The translations under genes and the position numbers were made by a program. Under the pieces are notes generated by a model, which did not search any database, was not told the DNA's origin, and saw only the letters and a list, made by a program, of their open reading frames with translations. From Haloechinothrix aidingensis (GTDB lineage Bacteria > Actinomycetota > Actinomycetes > Mycobacteriales > Pseudonocardiaceae): DNA of 64,000 bases. The stretch is taken from contig NZ_JACCKD010000008.1 in assembly GCF_013450155.1 (NCBI RefSeq), forward strand, positions 62,001 through 126,000, read 5' to 3'. The first letter of the stretch is position 1, and every line of letters begins with the position of its first letter. Shown here piece by piece: positions 29,204 to 40,341 of the stretch.

Positions 29204-29815
29204 TCAGCTCGCCGTCCGGCGCGTCCTGGCCAGCACGGTCCCGGGGCCTGCGACGTCCAGCACCAGCCCCTCCCCGGTGCGCAGCGACTGCGGCCCGGCC
29301 GGGTCGAGCGCGCGCAGCCTGCACTGCACGGTGTCGGGGTAGCCCAGCAGGTACGCGGGAGCGATGGTGACGACCTCGCCCGCCTCCAGTGAGAACGCCT
29401 CGACGGGGCCTCCGCTTGCCAGCACGAGTGACCCGCACCCGCTGACGTGCCGCAGGAAGCCCGGCTCGGCGCCGAACAGCTGCCGGAACCCTGACCACAG
29501 GGGGTCGTCCCGCAGCGTGGCGGGGCTGACCAGCACCGCGTCGCGTGTCACGCACCAGCCACCGGTCGTGGGCAGTTCCAGCGCGTACACGTCGCCGGGG
29601 TGCTCCGGCGCGAGGTCGACCCAGCCGCCCTCGGCGGGAGCCGTGAAGGTGGCCGGTGGGTTCGCCGCGCGCCTGCCTGCCGTGCCGTCGGGCACGACCG
29701 ACACCCCGAAGCTGGTCGCGACCATCGCCCGCTGCTCCGCGCGGACCGCCTCGCCCGCGGACAGCACCACCCGAGCGACCCCGAACCACGGCGTGTGCCG
29801 CGTGTGCACGTCCAC
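29204..29815 (-). CDS. AIM24 family protein
   Basis: The 203-residue protein is an AIM24-like (DUF124) beta-barrel: TRHTPWFGVARVVLSAGEAVRAE, LVLASGGPVEAFSLEAGE and VAPAYLLGY segments. In eukaryotes AIM24 concerns mitochondrial structure; the bacterial role is unknown. The GTG at 29815 has a GGGAGG ribosome site, better than an upstream ATG. The kinase gene follows 64 bases downstream, so the two may form an operon. Confidence 0.86.
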   Translation of the reverse strand: MDVHTRHTPWFGVARVVLSAGEAVRAEQRAMVATSFGVSVVPDGTAGRRAANPPATFTAPAEGGWVDLAPEHPGDVYALELPTTGGWCVTRDAVLVSPATLRDDPLWSGFRQLFGAEPGFLRHVSGCGSLVLASGGPVEAFSLEAGEVVTIAPAYLLGYPDTVQCRLRALDPAGPQSLRTGEGLVLDVAGPGTVLARTRRTAS

Positions 29816-29911
29816 CGGATCCTCCCTCGTTACCTCCGCCGCTGCCGCCACCTCTGGGCGTCAACGCAGTTTCGCATGCGACCGCCGCAGCGGACGTCGG
29901 CACTGATGTGA

Positions 29912-29971
29912 TGGAGCCGAAGGTGGCGGCGGCTCCATCTAGGGAGCCGTACGTGACATTCGGCTCCCACC
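29912..29971 (+). repeat. type A repeat, copy 2
   Basis: TGGAGCCGAAGGTGGCGGCG starts the first half and GGAGCCGTACGTGACATTCG the second, each closing with GGCTCC. It lies between divergent AIM24 and moeA. Confidence 0.85.
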
Positions 29972-30021
29972 TGGGCACGGGGTAGGGTCGCCGCACAGGT
30001 ATTACGTGAGGGGTGGACACC

Positions 30022-31245
30022 ATGACCGTTTCCGTCGCCGAGCACCAGGCAACGGTGCGTGCGCTGGTACCACAGGCGCGGGTGCGCGAGCTCCCGCTAC
30101 AGGACTGCCACGGCCTCGTCCTTGCCGAGGATGTCACGGCGGGCGTCCCGCTGCCGCACTTCGACAACTCGGCCATGGACGGCTACGCGGTGCGCGCCGA
30201 GGACGTGGCCGCGGCGAGCGCGGAGCATCCCGTCGCACTGCCCGTGGAGGCGGACATCCCCGCGGGCCGTACGGACATCCCCGAGCTGCGCCCGGGAACG
30301 GCACACCGGATCATGACCGGCGCCCCCGTACCCCCCGGCGCGGACTCGGTGATCCGCGTGGAGGACACCGACGCGGGCACCGAAACGGTGCGCGTGTCCG
30401 TCCCGGCCGAGCCGGGTAACAACGTGCGCCGCGCGGGTGAGGACCTCGCCGAGGGCTCTCCCGCGCTGCAGGCAGGCACGGTCCTCGGCGCCGCGCAGCT
30501 CGGCCTTGCCGCTGCCATCGGGCGGGCGCACCTCGCCGTGCGAGTACCCCCGCGAGTGCTCGTGGTCTCCACCGGAACCGAGCTGGTCACCCCGCCCACG
30601 ACACGGCTCGACGGCCAGATCTACGAGTCGAACAGCGTGATGCTGGCTGCCTCGCTGCGTGGGCTCGGCTGCGAGGTGGACGTGCTGCGCGCGGTCGCCG
30701 ACGACGTCGGCGAGTTCACCACCGCCCTCGCGGAACGCGCTAGCGCAGCCGACCTGGTCGTGACCTCGGGAGGTGTGAGTGCGGGCGCTTACGAGGTGGT
30801 CAAGGACGCCCTCACCGGCGAGCACATGACCTTCACCAAGGTGGCGATGCAGCCGGGCGGCCCGCAGGGCAGCGGGACACTCGACGGTGTACCGATCGTG
30901 ACACTGCCCGGCAACCCGGTCAGCGTGCTGGTCTCCTACGAGGTCTTCCTGCGTCCCGCGCTGCTCGCCGCGATGGGGCACCCGTACGTCGATCGCCCGG
31001 CTGCCCGCGCGCGCCTGCTCGAGCCCTTGGACTCGCCCAGCGGCAAGCGTCAATTCCGGCGTGGCTATCACAAACCCGCCCCTGCCGCGTCCACAAACGA
31101 CTCCGCAGGGACCGTCACGCCGCACGGCGGGCCGGGATCCCACCTGCTCGCCTCCTTCGCGCAAGCGAACTGCCTGATCGTGGTCGACGAGGACACCACC
31201 GAGCTGGCCGAAGGTGACGAGGTCGATGTGCTGCTGCTGAGCTGA
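30022..31245 (+). CDS. moeA: molybdopterin molybdenumtransferase
   Basis: The 407-residue MoeA inserts molybdate into adenylylated molybdopterin. Motifs: NSAMDGYAVRAED, GEDLAEG, VSTGTEL, TSGGVSAGAYEVVKDAL and TLPGNPVSVLVSYEVFL. The ATG at 30022 follows GAGGGG. It is the first of moeA-psd-pssA in the Rv0438c-Rv0436c order; the Mog partner is in the fusion at 8.5 kb. Confidence 0.95.
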   Translation: MTVSVAEHQATVRALVPQARVRELPLQDCHGLVLAEDVTAGVPLPHFDNSAMDGYAVRAEDVAAASAEHPVALPVEADIPAGRTDIPELRPGTAHRIMTGAPVPPGADSVIRVEDTDAGTETVRVSVPAEPGNNVRRAGEDLAEGSPALQAGTVLGAAQLGLAAAIGRAHLAVRVPPRVLVVSTGTELVTPPTTRLDGQIYESNSVMLAASLRGLGCEVDVLRAVADDVGEFTTALAERASAADLVVTSGGVSAGAYEVVKDALTGEHMTFTKVAMQPGGPQGSGTLDGVPIVTLPGNPVSVLVSYEVFLRPALLAAMGHPYVDRPAARARLLEPLDSPSGKRQFRRGYHKPAPAASTNDSAGTVTPHGGPGSHLLASFAQANCLIVVDEDTTELAEGDEVDVLLLS

Positions 31246-31301
31246 GCCCCCGGGCAGGCCGGGTGAGCCGGTCCGCTCCGGCCCGGCTCGGTGGTCGAGC
31301 C

Positions 31302-31323
31302 CCGCGCGGGTGCACCCGCGCGG
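31302..31323. terminator. 22-base palindrome after moeA
   Basis: CCGCGCGGGTGCACCCGCGC plus GG is fully self-complementary. It sits between the moeA stop and the psd start. Probable terminator; the short centre would need two bases or more of loop. Confidence 0.55.
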
Positions 31324-31374
31324 TGGTCTAGCGTGAGAGCATTCCAGCAGACCTTGTAGATAGAGCGCAGAACG

Positions 31375-32124
31375 ATGAACTCTGATTCGCACACGGGCGA
31401 CAACACGGTCGCCAGAATCCTGCACCTGGCGAGGGAGTCGGTGCCGCCGGTGCACCCCGCGGGCAGGCCGTTCGTGATCGGCGCCCTCGCGGCGGCGTTG
31501 CTGCTGCGCAGGATCGCGACCCCGCTCGGCACCGCCGGCGTGCTCGCCGCGGGCGCGCTCGCGTGGTTCTTCCGGGAGCCGAACCGCGTCGCGCCCGCGA
31601 ACCCGCACCTCGCGGTGGCCCCGGCAGACGGCACCGTCACCGCTGTCGAGGAAGCCACGCCGCCCGCCGAGCTGGGAACCGGCCAGCAGCCCCGCACGCG
31701 GATCAGCATCTTCCTGTCCGTGCTCGACGTCCACGTGCAGCGGCTCCCCGCGACCGGCACGGTCGAGCGCGTCGCCTACCGCGCTGGCAAGTTCCTCTCG
31801 GCCGATCTGGACAAGGCGAGCGAGGCCAACGAGCGCAACTCGCTGCTACTGCGCACAGAGGACGGACACCGGCTCACCGTTGTGCAGATCGCGGGGCTGG
31901 TGGCCCGCCGCATCGTCTGCGACGTCACGGAAGGCGACGCCGGCCGGGTGGGCTCCACCTACGGCCTGATCCGGTTCGGATCCCGCGTCGACATCTACCT
32001 CCCGCACGGAAGCCATGTCCTGGTCACCGTGGGCCAGCGTGCCATCGGCGGGGAAACCCCGCTCGCGGCACTCCCGTCGGCACCAGGCACAGCCCAGCCA
32101 CCCGCATCGACCGCCGGAAGTTGA
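31375..32124 (+). CDS. psd: phosphatidylserine decarboxylase
   Basis: The 249-residue enzyme turns phosphatidylserine into phosphatidylethanolamine. It has a hydrophobic N-terminal segment, the catalytic region VAPADGTVTAVEE and FLSVLDVHVQRLP, and the self-cleavage site IRFGSRVDIYLP, where the serine of Gly-Ser becomes the pyruvoyl cofactor, as in the short PSD-A type. pssA follows after five bases, so both steps of PE synthesis are one operon. Confidence 0.94.
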   Translation: MNSDSHTGDNTVARILHLARESVPPVHPAGRPFVIGALAAALLLRRIATPLGTAGVLAAGALAWFFREPNRVAPANPHLAVAPADGTVTAVEEATPPAELGTGQQPRTRISIFLSVLDVHVQRLPATGTVERVAYRAGKFLSADLDKASEANERNSLLLRTEDGHRLTVVQIAGLVARRIVCDVTEGDAGRVGSTYGLIRFGSRVDIYLPHGSHVLVTVGQRAIGGETPLAALPSAPGTAQPPASTAGS

Positions 32125-32129
32125 CCCCC

Positions 32130-33038
32130 ATGACGCGAACCGCCCCCGGCGTTCGCCTCCTCCCGAACGCGATCACCATCCTCGCTCTCTGCGCGGGCCT
32201 GTCCTCTGTCCAGTTCGCGCTGCTCGGCAGCTACGACCTCGCGATCGTCGGGGTGGTCGTAGCGGCGCTGCTGGACAGCCTGGACGGTCGCATCGCCAGG
32301 CTGCTCGACGCCACCTCGAAGACCGGCGCGGAGCTGGACTCGCTTTCCGACGCGGTGTCCTTCGGGGTCGCGCCCGCACTGGTCCTGTTCATCTGGCTCT
32401 CCGACGGGCACCGGTTCGGCTGGATCGCCGCCCTGGTGTTCGCGGTCTGCATGATCCTGCGCCTGGCCCGCTTCAACACCCTGCTGGACGACACCGAGCA
32501 GCCCCCGTACGCCGACGAGTTCTTCGTCGGCGTCCCCGCCCCCGCCGGTGGGCTTCTCGCGTTGCTGCCGGTCACGCTGACGCTGGAGTTCGGTCCGGGC
32601 TGGTGGACACATCCGGTCGCTGTCTGGGGATGGACGATCGCCATCGCGGCGCTGCTGATCAGCAGGCTGCCCACCCTGTCGGTGAAGACGATGCGGGTAC
32701 CCGCCAAGGCCGTGGCCCCGCTGCTGGTCGGTGTGGGCCTGCTCGCCGCGGCCATCATCCAGTTCCCGCTGATCGCGCTGTCGGCGGCGTTGCTGTTGTA
32801 CCTGGCTCACCTGCCGTACGCCGTGTACCGGTACCGGTGGCTGGCCGCGCACCCCGAGGCCTGGGATGTGCCGCCGAAGGAGCGCCGCGCCATCCGGCGT
32901 GGCGGGCGCTCGCACCGCAGGCTGGGACTGCGCAGGCCGACGCGCCGCGCCGTCGCCGGAGCGGGACCTCCCGGCACACCGGCGAGGCGGGTACGCGACT
33001 GGCGGCGCATCGGGCTGCGGCACCGCTACAAGCAGTAA
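32130..33038 (+). CDS. pssA: CDP-diacylglycerol-serine O-phosphatidyltransferase
   Basis: The 302-residue membrane enzyme has about eight hydrophobic stretches and the CDP-alcohol phosphatidyltransferase signature DSLDGRIARLLDATSKTGAE followed by LDSLSD (DGxxAR...GxxxDxxxD). It makes phosphatidylserine, the substrate of the upstream psd. A basic C-terminal extension (residues 245-302, rich in Arg) is longer than in many relatives. It starts at the ATG at 32130. Confidence 0.93.
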   Translation: MTRTAPGVRLLPNAITILALCAGLSSVQFALLGSYDLAIVGVVVAALLDSLDGRIARLLDATSKTGAELDSLSDAVSFGVAPALVLFIWLSDGHRFGWIAALVFAVCMILRLARFNTLLDDTEQPPYADEFFVGVPAPAGGLLALLPVTLTLEFGPGWWTHPVAVWGWTIAIAALLISRLPTLSVKTMRVPAKAVAPLLVGVGLLAAAIIQFPLIALSAALLLYLAHLPYAVYRYRWLAAHPEAWDVPPKERRAIRRGGRSHRRLGLRRPTRRAVAGAGPPGTPARRVRDWRRIGLRHRYKQ

Positions 33039-33178
33039 CCCGCGAGTCAGCAGTAACCCGCGAGGCACCGGGCAGCGGCCCGGCTACCAGCGACCGTTCC
33101 CGGCAACCGGCGGCACGACGACCCGCCCGCGGCGCGCCGGGCTACCTGTGCCCAGGCCCTCCCGCGCTGCGCTGACCG

Positions 33179-33826
33179 TCAGTTGTTCTTGCTCGACTCC
33201 GCGTAGTCCTTCGTCACGATGACGATCACACCGGGGCTGGAGTCCTTGATCCCGTCGAAGCGCGGTTCGATACGCATGCCGAACTCGAAGCCGATCCTCT
33301 CGGCCACGGACTCCTCGGCCGTGCCTTCCCGGAAGTAGACCGTCGAGGCAGGGATCCTGCCGTCCGAGTAGTTGCCGTGCCCGGTGACGTTCCACCCGGC
33401 GTCCTGCAGGTCGCCCGCGGCGCGGGTGGCGAGACCGGAGATGTTGCTGTTGTTGAACACCCGCACCGGTGTCCGCTGCGCCTCCGGGTCCAGGCCCTTG
33501 TCACCGGGCCGCTCCATCCCGTCGCCCGGGTCGTCCCCGTCCGCGGGGTCCTCCTGGTCGCCGTCCTCGCCGCCGGGCGTGGTCTCCTCGTCGTCCGGCT
33601 CCTCGTCCCCGTTGCCGTCCTCGTCCGGCGTCCCGGTGTCCTCACCAGGAGTGGTGTCCGGTTCGGACGGCGTCGGTTCCTGGGGTGAGGTCGGCGCCGC
33701 CGTGTCGTCGGACGGTTCGTCCGAGCTGATCGTGCTCGCCGTACCGATCACCGTGGCGATCGCCGCGACGCCGAGCAGGCCGAACCCGGCGGCGCGCATC
33801 GGACGTGACATGCCTGCGATGGTCAT
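33179..33826 (-). CDS. LytR C-terminal-domain protein (Rv0431-like)
   Basis: The 215-residue protein has one N-terminal transmembrane helix, a long acidic Pro/Glu/Asp linker and a C-terminal LytR_C domain (PVRVFNNSNISGLATRAAGD to VIVIVTKDY). In M. tuberculosis the homologue Rv0431 stands beside Rv0430. Function in envelope assembly is suspected only. The start overlaps the stop of DUF3263 as ATGA. Confidence 0.9.
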   Translation of the reverse strand: MTIAGMSRPMRAAGFGLLGVAAIATVIGTASTISSDEPSDDTAAPTSPQEPTPSEPDTTPGEDTGTPDEDGNGDEEPDDEETTPGGEDGDQEDPADGDDPGDGMERPGDKGLDPEAQRTPVRVFNNSNISGLATRAAGDLQDAGWNVTGHGNYSDGRIPASTVYFREGTAEESVAERIGFEFGMRIEPRFDGIKDSSPGVIVIVTKDYAESSKNN

Positions 33827-34143
33827 GACAGCTCGATCCCCAGCCTCCTGGCGGCACGTGTGCGACGCCGATCAGCGCGCGCCTTACGTAGCCGCTTGAT
33901 CAACATCGGGTCCGCGCTCAGCGCCTCCTGCGAGTCGATCAGGCGGTTGAGCACCTGGTAGTACCGTGTGGCCGACATGCCGAAGAGCTCGCGTATCGCG
34001 GTTTCCTTGGCTCCCGCGTACTTCCACCACTGCCGTTCGAAAGCGAGGATCTCGTGATCGCGGCGGGACAGCCCCCCACTCGCTTCGCCGGCCGCCGAGG
34101 CTGCGGGTTCCTCGCTCCGGAGCGTTGACTCCGCGGCATCCAT
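33823..34143 (-). CDS. DUF3263 protein (Rv0430-like)
   Basis: The 106-residue protein has GLSRRDHEILAFERQWWKYA and KETAIRELFGMSATRYYQVL, the DUF3263 signature, a putative helix-turn-helix-like region. The ATG at 34143 gives a length that matches the 102-residue Rv0430. It is translationally coupled to the LytR_C gene. Function unknown. Confidence 0.92.
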   Translation of the reverse strand: MDAAESTLRSEEPAASAAGEASGGLSRRDHEILAFERQWWKYAGAKETAIRELFGMSATRYYQVLNRLIDSQEALSADPMLIKRLRKARADRRRTRAARRLGIELS

Positions 34144-34351
34144 CTGGCTGCTCGCCTCACAATCGTGTCGGGACCGCACGGCCGTAATGACATCGATGTT
34201 ATTCCGCCTGCTCCATTAGATCACGGCGAGGTTGGCCTCCGCTGGCATCGCCCGTCGGCGCGTCCCGAACGTGTTACGCCGACGCCGCGAGGTCCGCGTC
34301 CGGAGACGGTGCTGCCGTCGCGCGCTGCCCTGGCGGTTATCCTGAGTAGCC

Positions 34352-34921
34352 GTGACCGTGCATCCCATCTGCATCGCAGGCGACCCCGTCCTGCATACCC
34401 CGACCCGGCCCGTGGAGACCTTCGACGGGCAGCTGGCCACGCTCGTCGACGACATGTTCAAGACCATGTACGCGGCCTCGGGAGTCGGGTTGGCCGCCAA
34501 CCAGATCGGCGTCGACCTGCGCGTGTTCGTCTACGACTGCCCGGACGACGACGGGCAGATGCATTCCGGGGTGGTGGTCAACCCGGTCCTGGAGACCTCC
34601 GCCGTGCCGGAGACCATGCCCGACCCGGAGGACGACTGGGAGGGCTGCCTGTCCGTGCCCGGCGAGTCCTTCCCCACCGGGCGCGCCGACTGGGCCCGGG
34701 TCACCGGGGTGGACACCGAGAACCAGCCCGTCGAGGTGGAGGGGACCGGTTTCCTGGCACGGTGCCTGCAGCACGAGACCGACCATCTCGACGGTTACCT
34801 CTACCTGGACCGGCTCACCGGCCGGTACGCGCGCGATGCGAAGAAGATGGTCAAGCGCAACGGCTGGACGGTGCCCGGCCTGCGCTGGGACCCGTCCGAG
34901 GGCGAGTTCGCGTACCGCTGA
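34352..34921 (+). CDS. def: peptide deformylase
   Basis: The 189-residue deformylase removes the formyl group of nascent proteins. All three motifs are present: [19 protein letters not shown] (metal-binding Cys) and QHETDHLDG (two metal-binding His and the catalytic Glu). The GTG or ATG start lies after a short leader; the frame begins [10 protein letters not shown]. It ends 16 bases before the convergent ArsR-ArsN gene. Confidence 0.96.
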   Translation: MTVHPICIAGDPVLHTPTRPVETFDGQLATLVDDMFKTMYAASGVGLAANQIGVDLRVFVYDCPDDDGQMHSGVVVNPVLETSAVPETMPDPEDDWEGCLSVPGESFPTGRADWARVTGVDTENQPVEVEGTGFLARCLQHETDHLDGYLYLDRLTGRYARDAKKMVKRNGWTVPGLRWDPSEGEFAYR

Positions 34922-34937
34922 CCGGAGCCCGGCACCG

Positions 34938-35789
34938 TCACGCGGTGCCCGGCGAGGTGGCGCTGCGGCGTTCGAGCAGCACGGTGTCGTGCCATACCCC
35001 GTCCCGCTGCCCGATGCGCTCGCGAACGCCGACGGTGCGGTAGCCGGCGGCGTGATGCACGGCGATACCGGCACGGTTGCCGAGGAACAGGGACGTCTCC
35101 AGGGTCCACAACCCGGCGGCGTCGGCCTCGGTGACCTGCTTGTGCAGCAGTGCCTTGCCCACTCCGCGGCCCCGGTAGCCCCCGGCGACCGCGACCGCCG
35201 TCTCGGCGACCCCGGAGTACCCGGCGCGGCGGTCGACCGGCGCCGCGGCCGTCCAGCCGACCACCTCGCCGTCGATCTCGGCGACCCAGCGATGTCCCGG
35301 TAGCCACGCCGAGTCCAGTGACGTCCGGCTGGGCACGGTGGTCTCGAAGGTAGCGACCCCGGTGGCTATCCCCTCGCCGTAGATGCGGCGTACCGCGGGC
35401 CAGTCGTGCCGTTCGACGGCGCGGACGGTGACGCCGGACGGCAGGTCCGCCGGGCAGCACGGGCGCGGCACGAGCGTCCCCATCACCACATCGGCCGCGT
35501 GCGGCAGGCCGCTGCAGCACGCCTGGTTGATCGTGACGACCGTGGCCGTGCCCACCTTCTCGACGTGCACGAACCCGACCTCGGCCAGCTTGCGCACGTG
35601 GTGCGAGCAGGTCGACTGGCTCGTGCCGAGGATCTCGACCAGCGAGCCCACCGTGATCCCGTGCGGGCTGGTGGCCACGGCGTGCAGCAGGCGAACCCGT
35701 ACCGGCTCGGCCAGGCAGGCGAACCACTCGGAGTAGGTGGCCGCGTCGGCGGCAGGCAGCACCTGGGCCCTGGGCAGCTCCGTCGTCAT
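34938..35789 (-). CDS. ArsR-ArsN fusion: arsenic-type repressor plus GNAT acetyltransferase
   Basis: The 283-residue protein joins two parts. Residues 10-112 are an ArsR/SmtB winged helix (LAEPVRVRLLHAVAT, GTSQSTCSHHVRKLAEVGFV) with vicinal Cys pairs Cys91-Cys92 and Cys111-Cys112, suited to As(III) sensing. Residues 120-275 are a GNAT domain (RRIYGEGIATGVATFET, GYRGRGVGKALLHK) of the phosphinothricin-acetyltransferase/ArsN1 type. ArsN1 detoxifies arsinothricin and phosphinothricin. ATG 35789 is preferred; 35813 would add eight residues. It is divergent from a flavoprotein, and three operators lie between them. Confidence 0.88.
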   Translation of the reverse strand: MTTELPRAQVLPAADAATYSEWFACLAEPVRVRLLHAVATSPHGITVGSLVEILGTSQSTCSHHVRKLAEVGFVHVEKVGTATVVTINQACCSGLPHAADVVMGTLVPRPCCPADLPSGVTVRAVERHDWPAVRRIYGEGIATGVATFETTVPSRTSLDSAWLPGHRWVAEIDGEVVGWTAAAPVDRRAGYSGVAETAVAVAGGYRGRGVGKALLHKQVTEADAAGLWTLETSLFLGNRAGIAVHHAAGYRTVGVRERIGQRDGVWHDTVLLERRSATSPGTA

Positions 35790-35801
35790 ATCGCCAAGTG
35801 T

Positions 35802-35876
35802 ATCGATTGCCATCGATACTTGCGTCAATCGATCGTCGTCGATAGATTCGAACTCGTTCAATCGATATAGCTCGAT
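35802..35876. promoter_or_regulatory. three ATCGA-N6-TCGAT operators (ArsR type)
   Basis: Identical-format inverted repeats at 35802-35817 (the best, GTATCGAT-N4-ATCGATAC when extended), 35828-35843 and 35861-35876 lie between the divergent ArsR-ArsN and flavoprotein genes. Spacing of centres is 26 and 33 bases. They are the obvious binding sites for the ArsR domain. Confidence 0.82.
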
Positions 35877-35889
35877 GAAAGGATCGGAT

Positions 35890-37227
35890 ATGACCGAGTT
35901 GCCCGTCGTCGTGATCGGCGCGGGGCCCGTGGGGCTCGCCGCCGCAGCCGAGCTCGTCGAGCGCGACATCGACACGCTCGTCCTGGAACGCCGTGACACT
36001 GCGGGCGCGGCCGTGTCCGAGTGGGGACACATCCGGCTGTTCTCCCGGTGGGCAGAGCTGACCTCCCCCGCCGCGCGCACGCTGCTCACCTCCGAGGGCT
36101 GGCAGCATCCGGACGGGAACAGCTACCCCACCGGCGCCGACTGGGTGGAGCGGTACCTGCGGCCGCTGGCGGCCGCTCTCGGCTCCCGCCTGCGTCTCGG
36201 CACCGAGGTGACCGGCGTGGCACGTACGGGGAGGGACCGCGTCGTCGACTCCGGCCGGGCGGACGAGCCGCTGGCCGTGCACATCCGGGACCGCGATGGC
36301 ACAGAGACGCGCCTGGAGGCGCGCGCCGTCATCGACGCCTCCGGCACCTGGCAGGCACCGAACCCGCTCGGTGCCGACGGGCTGCCCGCGACCGGTGAGC
36401 GAGCGGCCGCCGACCGGATCACCTACCGGGTCCCGGATGTCTCCACGCCCGCCGTGCGGGACCGCTACGCCGGCAAGCACGTGGTGATCGCCGGGAGCGG
36501 GCACTCGGCGATGACGGCGTTGCTGAGCCTCGACGCCCTCACCGAGCGGCACCCGGACACGCGGATCACCTGGCTGCTCCGGCGGGACGAGCTCGGCGAC
36601 ACCTTCGGTGGCGGCGAGGACGACCAGCTACCGGCACGGGGCGAGCTGGGCATGCGCGCCCGGTCCGCCGTGAACAGCGGGCGCGTCACCGTCGTGACCG
36701 GGTTCCGCACCGAGCACGTCACCAGGGACCGGCATGGCCGCCTGGTGCTGACCTCGACCAGCGGGCGCGAGGTGACGGCCGCCGACGAGGTCATCGCCCT
36801 CGCCGGGTTCCGGCCCGACCTGTCCTGGCTGTCCGAGGTGCGGCTGGAGCTCGACCCGGTCCTGCAGGCACCCACGGAGCTCGCCCCGCTGATCGATCCC
36901 AACGTGCACTCCTGCGGCACTGTCTACCCGCACGGGGAGCGCGAGCTGTCCCACCCGGAGCCGGGGATGTACGTGGCGGGCATGAAGAGCTACGGGCGGG
37001 CACCGACGTTCCTCGCCCTGACCGGCTACGAGCAGGTGCGCAGCATCGCGGCGGCACTGGCAGGGGACCACGCGGCGGCCGAACGGGTCGAGCTGACGCT
37101 GCCGGAAACCGGAGTGTGCAGCGGCTCGGGCGGAGTCGCCGGACCGGCAGACGAGCAGGTCGACACGGCCTGCGGCGTGCCGACCGGTCCCTCGACTCCC
37201 GCGGCACCGGCACGGACCGCGAGCTGA
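35890..37227 (+). CDS. FAD/NAD(P)-binding oxidoreductase of the arsenic island
   Basis: The 445-residue flavoprotein has an N-terminal FAD motif (VVIGAGPVGLAAAAELVERD), a second nucleotide motif (VVIAGSGHSAMTALL) and a late EVIALAGFRPDL segment. It resembles the ArsO-type monooxygenase-like proteins found in ars operons. The ATG at 35890 has AAAGGA in front. It is the first gene after the ArsR operators and is followed by a remnant MFS exporter. The C-terminus has isolated cysteines in a Gly/Pro-rich tail. Substrate unknown. Confidence 0.82.
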   Translation: MTELPVVVIGAGPVGLAAAAELVERDIDTLVLERRDTAGAAVSEWGHIRLFSRWAELTSPAARTLLTSEGWQHPDGNSYPTGADWVERYLRPLAAALGSRLRLGTEVTGVARTGRDRVVDSGRADEPLAVHIRDRDGTETRLEARAVIDASGTWQAPNPLGADGLPATGERAAADRITYRVPDVSTPAVRDRYAGKHVVIAGSGHSAMTALLSLDALTERHPDTRITWLLRRDELGDTFGGGEDDQLPARGELGMRARSAVNSGRVTVVTGFRTEHVTRDRHGRLVLTSTSGREVTAADEVIALAGFRPDLSWLSEVRLELDPVLQAPTELAPLIDPNVHSCGTVYPHGERELSHPEPGMYVAGMKSYGRAPTFLALTGYEQVRSIAAALAGDHAAAERVELTLPETGVCSGSGGVAGPADEQVDTACGVPTGPSTPAAPARTAS

Positions 37228-37245
37228 CGTCCGGGGTCGCACCGC

Positions 37246-37575
37246 ATGCCGAGTACGTCGACGACACGGGCGAGCAGGGCGAGCGTGTCCGGCGCCGGGG
37301 CCCACCGGGCGCTCGCCGTGCTGTGCCTGACCGAGGTCAGCGATCGCTGGGGCACCGCGCACTACGGCCGCCTCACCGGCCTGCTCTCCGCGCCCGTGAC
37401 GATCGCGACGGCGCTGGCCCCGTTCGCCGGTTCCGCTCTCGCCACGCTGCTGGGCAGCTACGCGATGAGCTTCCTCGCGCTGGGTGTGACGGCCGCCTTC
37501 GCCGGGGCGCTGTCGCTGGCGTCGGTCCCGTCCGGGGTTGAAGGCAGGCGCGACTCGTGGCAGGCTCTGCCCTGA
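37246..37575 (+). pseudogene. MFS exporter remnant (C-terminal end)
   Basis: A 109-residue frame begins only 18 bases after the flavoprotein stop with an unrelated-looking stub, then reads HRALAVLCLTEVSDRWGTAH, then YGRLTGLLSAPVTIATALAPFAG and a last hydrophobic helix. These look like the final two to three helices of an MFS transporter that in related arsenic islands follows the flavoprotein. The first nine or so helices are missing, so it is likely a deletion remnant, not a functional exporter. A small real membrane protein is the alternative. Confidence 0.6.
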
Positions 37576-37588
37576 TAACCGAAACCAC

Positions 37589-40198
<2,610 letters not shown>

Positions 40199-40253
40199 GC
40201 GGGCACGACGCGCATCCGCCACGACCGGCCCGGCGTGTTTCCGGTCACACAGC

Positions 40254-40288
40254 CGGACGTTCACGGGCGCGCCGGCCGCGCCGTCCGT
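40254..40288. terminator. putative terminator after thiD
   Basis: GGCGCG-CCGGC-CGCGCC (40267-40283) inside an outer CGGAC / GTCCG pair. Moderate. Confidence 0.45.
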
Positions 40289-40341
40289 TATCAAGTACGG
40301 GTACGTAGTCGAGAGGTGTTCCAGCAGACTGGGAGAGCGGT

